Source: ARK-15 sp038880255 (lineage in GTDB: Archaea; Thermoplasmatota; Thermoplasmata; Thermoplasmatales; ARK-15). Taken from it: a DNA stretch of 57,599 nt. The position numbers and the translations under genes were made by a program. The stretch is from contig JAVZSA010000005.1 of NCBI GenBank assembly GCA_038880255.1, positions 1-57,599 on the forward strand, written 5' to 3'. Numbering within the stretch: position 1 is the stretch's first letter; every line of letters begins with the position of its first letter. The notes under the pieces are model-generated. The model saw nothing but the letters and a program-made list of their open reading frames with translations. It had not been told where the DNA came from and did no database searches. Positions 1 through 8,552 of the stretch are shown here, piece by piece.

Positions 1-2
1 GA

Positions 3-32
3 TTTGACTACGGTATTCTTGCAAAGAAATAA
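3..32 (+). CDS. Possible 3' end of a gene cut by the window edge
   Basis: In frame 3 the first bases read as a nine-residue tail (FDYGILAKK) followed by TAA. The composition resembles a normal basic protein C-terminus, and the following 380 bases hold no gene, so this may be the end of a plus-strand gene starting outside the window. The piece is too short to assign, and chance cannot be excluded. Confidence 0.2.
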   Translation, partial: FDYGILAKK

Positions 33-410
33 GATGCTTTCCAAAGATTTAAGGTAGATATAGTTAAATTATATATGAACATATTTTCTTAATCTAATAA
101 TTGTTTCGTAGTCTATCACTTTTCGAGCTTAGTCACCTTCTTGCTAAAATATATCAGAAATACAATATTTATATGCTTGGCATATAATCCAAAGATTTTA
201 ACAGCGTTGTTAAAATATGCATGAAAACATAAAACTCTAAAAAATTCAATAAAAAAAGAAAAATAATAAAAATAAATTAAAAATGATCTAGAAAATTGTC
301 TATTTTTATAATTTTAAATGTTTTTTTGATTTAAGCTAGAGTATGAAAAATAATCATAAAATTTATTATAATTTTTATATATTGTATTTAATATATATAG
401 AAGGATTGAA
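33..410. other. AT-rich intergenic stretch
   Basis: No reading frame with coding character was found on either strand. The last 40 bases before 411 are nearly pure A/T and may contain the promoter of the broken FN3 gene, but no single box stands out. Confidence 0.5.
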
Positions 411-1173
411 ATGAAAAGCTATTCAAAAAAATAGCTATAGGATTGTCACTATATTATCAATTAGTATTTTTTTTAAGTATGAGAATAGTAAAAGTAGCAA
501 ATTTGACATTATCTAGTCTAGCACAAACAGAAACTACTATAACATTACAATGGATAGAAAGCAATGATATATTATTTTCAAATTACACACTTTATGTAGC
601 AAATAATGTAAATGGACCTTGGACAGATATATGGAATACAAGTAATGCATCACAAACTTCAACATTTGTTTATGATTTAAGTCCAAATACAAATTACTAT
701 TTTTATATATTAAATGATGGTACTACTACACAAACTCTTTCGAACACTTTTCAAGTATTTACCACTTCAAATCCCATTTTTTAACAAGTAGTGTTTTAGA
801 AATAACAGTATCTCTATCTTGAACTGATTATAATACATATTCCTTCTTAGTACCTTTTGATAGTGATACTATTCAAATGAGCACTTCTGGAAGTGTTTGG
901 GCTACTGCGACATCAATTACTCCTATCTATGATACAACATATACAGTAACTGGTCTTAGTGCGGGGGCCTCATATTCTTTTCTAGTGTATGATATAGTAG
1001 GTCGATCTGGGTACGAACAGATAAGTTATTCAAATATCAATTTTGTTATAACTGTAGCACCATTAACTGACTCTATATTAATTCCTATAATTATCATTAT
1101 AGTAGTAATAATAGCACTATTAAGTGTCGTAATAGCAATGAGACGAGGCAAAAAGAAGCAAGGACATAAATAA
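411..1173 (+). pseudogene. Broken secreted/membrane-anchored FN3-domain protein
   Basis: Three lesions split what reads as one gene. An ATG at 411 opens a signal-peptide-like N-terminus (MKSYSKK) that hits TAG after a run of seven A at 425-431; one extra A would join it to the next frame (IAIGLSLYYQLVFFLSM). The second frame carries an FN3-like beta domain with the typical 'LSPNTNYYFYI' hairpin, and stops at 782 in a T-run, where one extra T would join it to the third frame. The third frame has a TGA at 820-822 exactly where FN3 domains carry the early Trp (SLS*TDYNTYSF), then a second FN3-like domain ('VTGLSAGASYSFLVYD'), a hydrophobic anchor near the end and a basic KKK tail. The intact protein would have been an extracellular type I membrane protein of about 250 residues. 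Substrate is unknown. Homopolymer errors could explain two lesions, but not the TGA. Confidence 0.7.
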
Positions 1174-1264
1174 TGTAAATGCCACCAAAGAAAAATTAAC
1201 GAAAAAAAGAAATAAATTCTAAATTTTTCTATCTTTATTAAGTATTTGAATATTATTATTTAGT

Positions 1265-1293
1265 GTATTCGATTAATAAATATAATCAAATAC
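1265..1293. repeat. Inverted repeat, 11-bp arms, 7-nt spacer
   Basis: GTATTCGATTA at 1265-1275 and TAATCAAATAC at 1283-1293 are inverted copies with one mismatch, separated by ATAAATA. It lies 92 bases after the FN3 relic and could be a terminator-like hairpin or a binding site. There is no T-run directly after it. Confidence 0.4.
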
Positions 1294-1675
1294 GGCTCTC
1301 TATACTGTGCTAGATTTTCCAGATATCCATTCTCCAAAAAAATGTTAACTAATTCTAACGGACAATTAAAAAACTTACCTTCGCTATTTATATATAAATA
1401 ATTACTTTTATTTAAATATACAGAGAAACTTAGGCGTTATAGCAAACTAAATCGTGCACATGTGAACGTTTTGTAAAAATAGTTTAAGCTTTTTTCTTTA
1501 TCCACTACAAGCATTTACAATAATATAACCGGCTTTGATATTAGAGAGTTCATAAATAGAATAGTCTTACCTTTAAAATAAGTGATTTTTTATTAGTAAT
1601 CATTTGCTAATTACAAATCGAGTAGCTATGACAAAATTTAATAATGTTTTTAGATATTAATATAGTATGAAATTT

Positions 1676-1721
1676 TCAGGCCAGATATTTTTGAAAAAAC
1701 AAATAGAGATATTCTGGCTGA
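1676..1721 (+). promoter_or_regulatory. Imperfect stem-loop in the leader ahead of the 1743/1843 genes
   Basis: TCAGGCCAGATAT (1676-1688) can pair with ATATTCTGGCTGA (1709-1721), leaving single-base bulges and a loop of about 20 nt. A strong Shine-Dalgarno sequence (AAGGAGGGG) starts a few bases after the right arm and is followed by ATG at 1743. The position suggests a structured 5' leader or a former element terminus. This is inference from position only. Confidence 0.35.
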
Positions 1722-1742
1722 AAAAAGGAGGGGTAATCAAAA

Positions 1743-1886
1743 ATGAACAACGAAAGCAATAAAGAAAATGAGATAACAACTAAATCAGAAATAAGAGAAA
1801 AATACGAAAAAGTAGTAAAAATTGTGTTATCATTTGGGGTGAATGGATATGTTTTGTCCAAATTGTGGAAAACCGGTACAGAATGA
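1743..1886 (+). CDS. Small upstream reading frame, 47 residues
   Basis: ATG at 1743 is preceded by the strongest Shine-Dalgarno sequence in this region (AAGGAGGGG, about 9 nt spacing). The frame is rich in E, K and N and ends with TGA at 1884-1886, overlapping the start of the next gene by 44 bases in a different frame. No family is recognised. It may be a translated leader coupled to the nuclease gene, or the N-terminal stub of an older AT-rich gene whose remainder was replaced, because base composition rises sharply at about 1843. Confidence 0.3.
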   Translation: MNNESNKENEITTKSEIREKYEKVVKIVLSFGVNGYVLSKLWKTGTE

Positions 1887-3276
1887 TATGAAATTCTGTC
1901 CTTATTGCGGGACAAACCTTCAATCTATAGGTAATGTCTCCCCTGCTGCTCTCTCTCAACAACCTATACAACCTCCAATTGTATCCTCACAACTCACTCA
2001 ACAGCCTATTGAAGAAGATTTGGAACCAGTCAAACTCAACATCTATGATCTTGGTCTACAACTCGAGAATACTACTGCCTTGATATTTGAGAAGATGGGA
2101 TACAAGGTCGAAAAGAGAAAGAGAGTCCCAACCAAAAGTGGTGCGACAGCGGAAATCGACATTTTACTCACTCGTGGTATCAGGAAAATAGCCGTAGAAT
2201 GCAAGAATTATGATCCATCCAGGTCTGTTGGGATCCAAGATATGCGAGTGTTCAAAGATAAACTTAGTGATACAGGTATTGCATCAGGTATTTTTGTCAC
2301 CAACACGTACTTCTCAGAAGAAGCACAGAAACTTGCGGAATCTACAGGTATTGAGTTGTGGGATGGTGATAAGCTTCGCGAGAAGTTTTACGCATATGCT
2401 ATAGGCAGGATAAAGAATCCGAGTCTTGTTCACGATCCTGTTCTACCGCTAAAGATTGATTTCATATCTGCATCTTCTCTGTCACTTCGGAACAATCAGT
2501 CAATTCATCTCTTTTCAGCTGTGCTTTTGTATCATCCGTATTTTCTAATCAAGTATAGACTCCAAGCGATAAGAAAGGATCCAACAGGGAAAACTCACAC
2601 AATCACCGATAATGGCACATACTTCGTTGATGCGCTGGATGGAGATATAATTAATCGTGAGAAAGGCTTTCTCGAAACAGTCACTGGAATACTTAGTAAC
2701 AAGAAAGAACGCATAGAATCAAAAGAGGACAAGATGGTATCGGAAGATTTGGAAAGTATCTCGCCAGTCATGAAACCAGTACTCTCATCCATGGATTACC
2801 AGGTTTCCGTTGCGGATGTGGAAATCACAGAAGAGGACGCGGTGAAAATTGTCAAATCATATGTAGTCGAAAAGAACAAGCGAGATGTCTCATATAATAT
2901 CAAAATAAGGGGAAAGACTGAGAATCGGTCATTCAAACTCGTGCCACATCTAAATGAAGTTATCATTCTTGGCACGAAACTGGTATATGTTCCAAAGTGG
3001 AACCTAGAATACGAAGCAGGGCAAACCAGTTTTACAAGACGAATTCTTGCTTCTTCGGGGCGAACGCTTGAAGACGAGCTCGCTAAGTGCCAAAAGTGTA
3101 CCCTTCTGAAAAAGGAAGCAGTAGCAGTATGTGAGGTCTGCGGTCAGGCACTTTGTGATAAACATGCCATTCTTGCTCCGGATGGAAAATACTACTGTGA
3201 CCGTGATCTTCCCCTGCAGTTCAAGACGCAGGATTCAAATATAGGTAATATTTTCAAAAAAATCATTAGGAATTAA
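1843..3276 (+). CDS. Zinc-ribbon / Mrr-type restriction endonuclease-like protein with C-terminal B-box-like zinc module
   Basis: The 477-residue product starts with a zinc ribbon (Cys5, Cys8, Cys19, Cys22), a Q/P-rich linker, then a PD-(D/E)XK domain of the Mrr_cat type: E104-I-D106 and E119-C-K121 give the D...ExK active site, followed by the usual Gln-containing helix (VGIQDMRVFKDKL). The middle region is unassigned beta-rich sequence. Near residues 407-450 there is a Cys/His cluster (CxxC..CEVCG..LCDKH..YYCDRD) resembling a B-box zinc finger. The family probably cleaves or processes DNA, possibly modified DNA; no methylase is adjacent. The start at 1843 has GGGGTGA just upstream. Base composition is visibly more G/C rich than all neighbours, which suggests recent transfer. 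Confidence 0.75.
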   Translation: MDMFCPNCGKPVQNDMKFCPYCGTNLQSIGNVSPAALSQQPIQPPIVSSQLTQQPIEEDLEPVKLNIYDLGLQLENTTALIFEKMGYKVEKRKRVPTKSGATAEIDILLTRGIRKIAVECKNYDPSRSVGIQDMRVFKDKLSDTGIASGIFVTNTYFSEEAQKLAESTGIELWDGDKLREKFYAYAIGRIKNPSLVHDPVLPLKIDFISASSLSLRNNQSIHLFSAVLLYHPYFLIKYRLQAIRKDPTGKTHTITDNGTYFVDALDGDIINREKGFLETVTGILSNKKERIESKEDKMVSEDLESISPVMKPVLSSMDYQVSVADVEITEEDAVKIVKSYVVEKNKRDVSYNIKIRGKTENRSFKLVPHLNEVIILGTKLVYVPKWNLEYEAGQTSFTRRILASSGRTLEDELAKCQKCTLLKKEAVAVCEVCGQALCDKHAILAPDGKYYCDRDLPLQFKTQDSNIGNIFKKIIRN

Positions 3277-3496
3277 AAGATAAGGGAATGATAAAAGAGA
3301 TCATCCTTATCAAATAAAATTAAAAGTATTTTGATCAGTCTTTGTTGTGCTCTAACTTTGTGATCTCAAATTCACTCACAATATTCAAAATATAATCAAA
3401 AATAACTTAATTAACTTTGCTTATTACAACTAGTTGTGAGTTGTAAGGTTATACATAGATATTGATTTATAGTAAATATATATCAAACCATTAATT

Positions 3497-3732
3497 TTAT
3501 TTTTGGCTTAAATAAGAGCACTATTTATTTATAGGGCATTTATAACAATAAGGATTTCTAGATTTACATATTTTATTTGTAAAATCTAGTATGTCATAGT
3601 AAAAATCTCTTCCTCTGCTTTTAGGAAGAAGGTTTTTTACAAATTTCCAGAATCCCTGATCTTCCTTTTCTCTCTATTTTTAGGCTCTAAATTAAAGTAA
3701 CGCTTTAAAATTCTAATAAAATTAGCATCAAT
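3497..3732 (-). pseudogene. Relic of an EndoIII/MutY-like HhH-GPD DNA glycosylase (C-terminal part)
   Basis: On the minus strand two frames together read the C-terminal hallmark of this superfamily. IDANFIRILKRYF (upstream frame) resembles the catalytic Asp segment 'vDtNviRvlsRyf'. After a frameshift, GRDFYYDILDF and ICKSRNPYCYKCPI give Cys-x6-Cys-x2-Cys, the [4Fe-4S] loop. The next codon block is P-I-N-K-TAG-C, so the fourth cluster cysteine sits at the exact x5 spacing directly after an in-frame TAG; a further TAA follows at 3497-3499. The N-terminal half is not readable. It lies downstream of the Mrr-like nuclease gene in opposite orientation. Confidence 0.65.
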
Positions 3733-5078
3733 CAAAGTTTAATTACCTTCATAGATGGACTAGAATCTTGAATAGATACCTTAATTAAAGAAAATAGTAG
3801 ACGAAAAAATGCTAATTTTCTAAAAAATTTAATGCTGTTTAAAGACAGCCAGAATGAACACTATGATGATATCTGTGATTATTGCAATAAGTAACGTTTT
3901 GTTAGTTCTTTTCTTCCAGAATCGATTTTTTTTTCTTTGAGAATGAGTGGAATAAGCAGTCCAATACACTAATATTTCTATAAAGTAGAAAGTATGTAGA
4001 TGCTTTAATATTTGAAAAAATGGTAAAGTACGTTTTCCTAATGAATAGTAACCAGGGCTCTGATACTATATATATAACCAATCCTATGTTTAGCTTTACT
4101 AAAATGTAAACATTAGCTTTCACTTCTGCATGCACACATATATGATGAATGAATCGTGCCTGAATACTTTATCATGCTTTTCTATAAAAAGGGAGGAAGT
4201 GTTAATAACTTAATATTTTTTCTCTGCTCATTTGATTTTATAACGTTAAATCATATACTATCATTTTTGTTTTGGTGCTGTACTTTAACAAATCTGAAAC
4301 AATGTTTTTTCAAATTTTTCCAAAACTTAAAACTGTTATTATAATGAAGTTTAGCGATTAAAATATTTAAAATTTCATTTAAATTTTTTTTGTATATTTT
4401 TAAAAATATTGCAAAGCTATCAATCACACATAAAAACAACAAAAAAATAAATATTATAGCTTAAGAATAAAGAGAGTAAAGCTAAAATTCTTTTGCCCTG
4501 ATCATAATAATGACTCTGTAAACACTTTTTTATAGAGATTTATCTTAACATTGTTATTTCCAAACAAGTTCATAAAAATTTTTTGGACATCATAAATCTT
4601 ATCTTAACGTTTTAATGATTTTAGAAATTCTTTACTATCTCCTTTTCTTCTACAATCTTTTAATTCAAGAAATCTCAGATATATATCTTTTTTCTGGCTT
4701 ATCCCAGATCATAGCTATCCAATCTTCTTATATTAATCACAAATAATCATTAATTTATGCGCTTTTGTTTTATGCAAATATCATCTGAAAGAAGCAATTA
4801 TGTTTTCTCTATAGTTCTGTTTTTCGCCTCATTTTTATCCCCAGAAATGATATTTATCATATCGTTAGTGTATGCTTTAATTACATAATTTTTAAACTTT
4901 CAAACCAAGTTGTAAGTTTCAGATTTATGTCATATTAATTATATAGAATAATATATGCATCATGACGGATTTTCCAGCCCATTACTTAATCTAGCATATT
5001 TTATGTATTAAGTTTTCTCTCATTTTTACCATATTTTCGAGTTACATATTTTGCCTATGTTTTTATGTATATAAAACA
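3733..5078. other. Long gene-poor AT-rich stretch
   Basis: No intact gene is supported. On the minus strand around 3844-3930 a short frame ends in a convincing membrane helix (LLIAIITDIIIVFILAVF) preceded by an A-run, so it may be the tail of a decayed small membrane protein. The rest, 4136-5078, contains only short frames without coding character. No tRNA or clear repeat was seen. Confidence 0.4.
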
Positions 5079-5672
5079 TTAATCTTTTGATGTTTTATCT
5101 AAAATACCATTAAAAATAAAGTCCATAAGTTCACGAATTATATCATCGTTTATTTCATCTTCCCAAAGCACATATCTCATCCCAACAAAATCTGCTATCC
5201 CCATCAGAGCAAATGATAGTAACTCAGAATTACCTTTTTTAAACTCTTTATTTTCCATTGCCTTATCAAGTCCTTTTGAATATCCTTCAGCAATCTTTTT
5301 GTAATACCATGAAAAGAGGGCTGGGTCTATGTATTCTGCCTGTCTAACTATTCGGTATAGTTTTTTATGACGTTTTAAAAATTCAAAAAATTTTTTAAAT
5401 CCCATCTCTTCAATGTCTTTTCTTTTAGTCAAATCAGAGACAGAAATACTTATTACTTTTCTAAGTTCATGGTTGAGATTTACTATAAGGTCTTTAAAAA
5501 TTTCTATTTTCGAGTTATAATATATGTAAAATGTGCCGGTGCTTACTTTTGCTTTTCTGGTAATTTCACTTATACTAGAATCGAAATATCCCTTTTCTCC
5601 AAATACTCTTTCAGCTGCCTTTAAAAGCTTGTTTTTGGTCTTTATTCCACGATTTGTTTTAGGAACTCGCAT
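5079..5672 (-). CDS. TetR/AcrR-family transcriptional regulator
   Basis: The 197-residue product has an N-terminal TetR helix-turn-helix: KNKLLKAAERVFGEKGY, then ISEITRKAKVSTGTFYIYY as recognition helix and anchor. The all-helical C-terminal ligand domain is divergent, as usual in this family. It is the last gene of the minus-strand operon that starts near 14.0 kb, and its start overlaps the end of the MaoC-like gene by 14 bases, so it is translationally coupled. TetR proteins of this kind commonly sense an acyl-CoA or the acid handled by their operon. The palindrome at 14056-14078 is a plausible operator; that link is inference. Confidence 0.85.
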   Translation of the reverse strand: MRVPKTNRGIKTKNKLLKAAERVFGEKGYFDSSISEITRKAKVSTGTFYIYYNSKIEIFKDLIVNLNHELRKVISISVSDLTKRKDIEEMGFKKFFEFLKRHKKLYRIVRQAEYIDPALFSWYYKKIAEGYSKGLDKAMENKEFKKGNSELLSFALMGIADFVGMRYVLWEDEINDDIIRELMDFIFNGILDKTSKD

Positions 5673-6081
5673 TTTCTTTCATCTTTCCTAAAATAATCTC
5701 TGATATTAATATTTCACTATTATTTTTTCCTATAACTTTTAAAGAGCAATAATATAAAGTGTAATTTTCTTTATTTTTTATACGATTTACGACAAGCTCT
5801 GATTTTATTGTCATCCCGGGTCTAACGGGATTTAAAAATCTTATTTTATCAAAACCATAAAGAAAATAGCCATCTATATTATGAAATAGAAGACCAAGAC
5901 CAAGGGAAAGAGACAGAAGCCCGTGACCAATCCTTCCTTTATATATAGTATTCTTAGCAAATTCATCATCAACGTGCAACCGATTGTAATCCCCTGTAAG
6001 CCCTGCAAAACTAAATATATGATAGTCATTAACAGTAAGCTCATTTCCATCAATTTTATCTCCTACTTTCAAATTTTTCAT
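5659..6081 (-). CDS. MaoC-like (R)-specific enoyl-CoA hydratase / acyl dehydratase
   Basis: This is a 140-residue single hot-dog domain. The hydratase motif is visible as FAGLTGDYNRLHVDDEFA, with the Asp and His expected for (R)-hydratases, followed by GRIGHGLLSLSLGLGL. Such enzymes add water reversibly to 2-enoyl-CoA. Its start lies inside the last 26 bases of the acyl-CoA ligase gene and has a good SD (GGGAGGGT). In this operon it would act on the CoA thioester made by the ligase, or dehydrate a 3-hydroxyacyl product. Substrate is not deducible. Confidence 0.85.
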   Translation of the reverse strand: MKNLKVGDKIDGNELTVNDYHIFSFAGLTGDYNRLHVDDEFAKNTIYKGRIGHGLLSLSLGLGLLFHNIDGYFLYGFDKIRFLNPVRPGMTIKSELVVNRIKNKENYTLYYCSLKVIGKNNSEILISEIILGKMKENASS

Positions 6082-7531
6082 AATATTTACCCTCCCTTAA
6101 TTTAATATAATCTTTCTTACCTGCCGGTGTTCTTGGTATACTATTTACAAATATAAAATATTTAGGAATCTTATATTTTGCTAAATATTTAATAGCAAAA
6201 GACTTTAAATCTTCTTCACTGATATTCTTACGTGTTACGACGAATGCCATGCCTACCTCACCCCATTTTTCATCTGGAACTCCAATTACTGCGCATTCTA
6301 TTACATCGGGATGCTTTTCAATAACATTTTCGATTTCAGTAGGATAAATGTTTTCTCCCCCAGACTTATACATAAACTTCTTCCTTCCTACAAAATAGTA
6401 ATGCCCATCATTATCCCGCTCTAAAATATCTCCTGTTTTTACATATCCCTTTTCTAATATAGTTTCATCTTGATTTTTGTCAAGGTATCCTGAAAATATA
6501 ATAGGTCCTCCGACCCACAGTTCCCCTTTATTAGATTCTTTATTGTTTTCATCGATTAATTTCAAATCAACAAATATTGATTTTTTTCCTATGCTCATCT
6601 CTTTTTTTAGATCTTCTTCATCAGAATAAAAAATGTTTGGTCCGGCCTCAGTAAGACCATACCCTTGATAAAATTTAATATTTTTGGAAAGAAATGACTC
6701 TATAACTTTAGGTGAGGACATTCCTCCACCTGATTTTATAAATCTAAGCGATGGAAATTTCAAGTCTGGAAAATTATTTAGTTCTGAAATTTCTAGCAGC
6801 ACAGCAGGAACAGTTGAAAACACTGTTACATTCTTTTTCTGTAATATTTCTGCAATAAGATCTGGTTTAAATTTTTGGATTAAAATTGAACTACCTCCAC
6901 ACAAAAACAGAGGCAGGGTTAGGACATTCCAGCCACCAGTATGGTATAAAGGATATGCTAGGAGAGATACATCATCTTTGGATAGTTTCCATGTTATTAT
7001 TGTATTAACTGCATTGAAAATTATTGATCTTAAAGGAATCTTAGCACCTTTTGGCTCTCCTGTTGTCCCTCCAGTAAAAATTATAAGCGCTGTGGTTTCA
7101 AGATCAGAATCAAGTGTATCTAATTTATATTTCGTTTCAGTTGGTAACTCTTCCAGATATATAATTTGTTTATTAATATCCATTTCAATATTTTTTATAT
7201 CTATTGGAAGATCATTACTGAAAATAGCTACTTTTGGTTTTACAAGCTCTACTTCTCTTAATATTTCATCTTTGGATAATCTAATATTGTGCGGTACAAG
7301 AGTTGCTTTTAATTTTAATGCCGCAAAAAATAAAATTACTTCCAATGATTTATTCTGTGAAAACACAGAGATTAAATCACCTGGTCTTACACCTTTTTTG
7401 AGCAGTTCAAATGCGAAAGAGTTTGCTATTTGATCCACTCTTTCAAAAGAATATGTTTCCCCTCCGTAATCTTCTAGTGCTATTCTACTTCCATAGGATC
7501 TAGCAAGAAATCCAGAAATGTCTATTATCAA
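6056..7531 (-). CDS. AMP-forming acyl-CoA synthetase/ligase
   Basis: The 491-residue protein belongs to the ANL adenylating superfamily. The phosphate-binding loop IIFTGGTTGEPKG, the core YQGYGLTEAGP, the hinge region GYVKTGDILERDNDGHYYFVGRKK and a C-terminal catalytic Lys in PRTPAGKKDY are all present. It activates a carboxylic acid with ATP and CoA. The start is a TTG preceded by GGGGGTGAT, four bases after the ketosynthase-like gene. Length is slightly short for the family but both domains are complete. Medium-chain, branched or aromatic acids are all possible substrates; the LIV-type importer in the same operon favours uptake of an external acid. Confidence 0.9.
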   Translation of the reverse strand: MIIDISGFLARSYGSRIALEDYGGETYSFERVDQIANSFAFELLKKGVRPGDLISVFSQNKSLEVILFFAALKLKATLVPHNIRLSKDEILREVELVKPKVAIFSNDLPIDIKNIEMDINKQIIYLEELPTETKYKLDTLDSDLETTALIIFTGGTTGEPKGAKIPLRSIIFNAVNTIITWKLSKDDVSLLAYPLYHTGGWNVLTLPLFLCGGSSILIQKFKPDLIAEILQKKNVTVFSTVPAVLLEISELNNFPDLKFPSLRFIKSGGGMSSPKVIESFLSKNIKFYQGYGLTEAGPNIFYSDEEDLKKEMSIGKKSIFVDLKLIDENNKESNKGELWVGGPIIFSGYLDKNQDETILEKGYVKTGDILERDNDGHYYFVGRKKFMYKSGGENIYPTEIENVIEKHPDVIECAVIGVPDEKWGEVGMAFVVTRKNISEEDLKSFAIKYLAKYKIPKYFIFVNSIPRTPAGKKDYIKLREGKYYEKFESRR

Positions 7532-7535
7532 TTTA

Positions 7536-8552
7536 TCACCCCCATTTAATTACTGTAGAACCCCAGACATATCCTGTTCCAGCAGCTGCAAATACAATAT
7601 ACCCCTCTTTAAGAAGACCTTTGTTTAAAGCAATATCTAAGCCAATAAATTGATCAGCGGATTGGCTATGTCCATATTCATCTAGGTATATTGATTTGTT
7701 AGATGGCATATTTAGTGAGTTAAGTAGCTCTTTGTGAAAAGAAGGTTTCATATGGTTTAGAAAAATCATCTTAATATCTTCATTTTTTAATCCACTTTTC
7801 TGAATAGAATTTTGTATTACGCTTTTGAAATTCTTTAAGGAAATTTTTTCCATTTTTCTTTTGAAGTCTTCTTTAGGTATTAAACTTTCAAGATACACTT
7901 TTTTATCAACACAATATTTTTGGTAAAATGGAACTTTAGCCCCACCAGTAATAATTAAGGCCCCTTCAGAAAGAGATCCATCAGTCATAAAATCTGATTT
8001 GAGTATAATATTTCTTTTTGCACCTTTTGCTATTACTGCTGCTACACCTGCATCTGCAAAGTCATCCATCCAAGAGGTATTCGGATCGTTTGGTTTTACA
8101 ATATATGATTCTTTTGATGCTCCAACGAGCAGTACTGCTTTCATAGAGTCATCAGATAATAACATACTCTTAGCCAAGTATAGACCTGTAACCATACCTG
8201 CACACATTGCTGATAGATCAAAGGAATAGGCTTGTTTTAATCCTAATTTCTCTTGTAAATATGTTGAAAGTAACCACACATTATAATCTTTCCATTGGGA
8301 GCCTACATATATTATAGAACCTATATCAGTTATGTTAATACCCATCACTTCAGCTTTTTCTAGAGCACTTTTTGCAGCATAAAATGCCATATCACTAGGC
8401 ATTTCTGATTCAGAACTGACATGTTTTTTCTTGAGTCCCTGTTTGTTTAAAACAACATCTTCTGGAATGTTAAAAGCTTTAGAAATTTCTTTGTACGTAA
8501 TAATGTTTTTAGGAATATATAATCCATATGATATTATACCTATATTATCCAT
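7536..8552 (-). CDS. Ketosynthase III (FabH/HMG-CoA synthase superfamily)-like enzyme
   Basis: The 338-residue protein has the thiolase-fold ketosynthase layout. The nucleophile region is DLSAMCAG (Cys117), the first base is FLNHMKPS (His267), and the third catalytic position reads EYGHSQSAD (His295), where KASIII enzymes have Asn (GNTSAAS). The predicted triad is therefore Cys-His-His, which in textbook enzymes marks KAS I/II and not KASIII. Such proteins condense, hydrolyse or transfer acyl groups from CoA. Archaea lack classical fatty-acid synthase, so a role in a special acyl-CoA route is likely. It is flanked without gaps by the hydrolase and ligase genes. Confidence 0.8.
   Translation of the reverse strand: MDNIGIISYGLYIPKNIITYKEISKAFNIPEDVVLNKQGLKKKHVSSESEMPSDMAFYAAKSALEKAEVMGINITDIGSIIYVGSQWKDYNVWLLSTYLQEKLGLKQAYSFDLSAMCAGMVTGLYLAKSMLLSDDSMKAVLLVGASKESYIVKPNDPNTSWMDDFADAGVAAVIAKGAKRNIILKSDFMTDGSLSEGALIITGGAKVPFYQKYCVDKKVYLESLIPKEDFKRKMEKISLKNFKSVIQNSIQKSGLKNEDIKMIFLNHMKPSFHKELLNSLNMPSNKSIYLDEYGHSQSADQFIGLDIALNKGLLKEGYIVFAAAGTGYVWGSTVIKWG

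Larger units (their letters stand above)
1174..1742. other. Intergenic stretch with two imperfect inverted repeats
   Basis: No gene is supported on either strand. The stretch separates the decayed FN3 gene from the Mrr-like gene and contains two candidate stem-loops (1265-1293 and 1676-1721), listed separately. Confidence 0.5.

Noticed and set aside
4156..4442. Two overlapping opposite-strand frames of about 62 codons
   Set aside because: Rich in F, L and N as expected of random A/T-rich DNA, with no start signal, motif or neighbour supporting either.
6684..7433. Long 249-codon frame on the plus strand
   Set aside because: It is the antisense of the well-supported acyl-CoA ligase gene; no independent start signal or motif.
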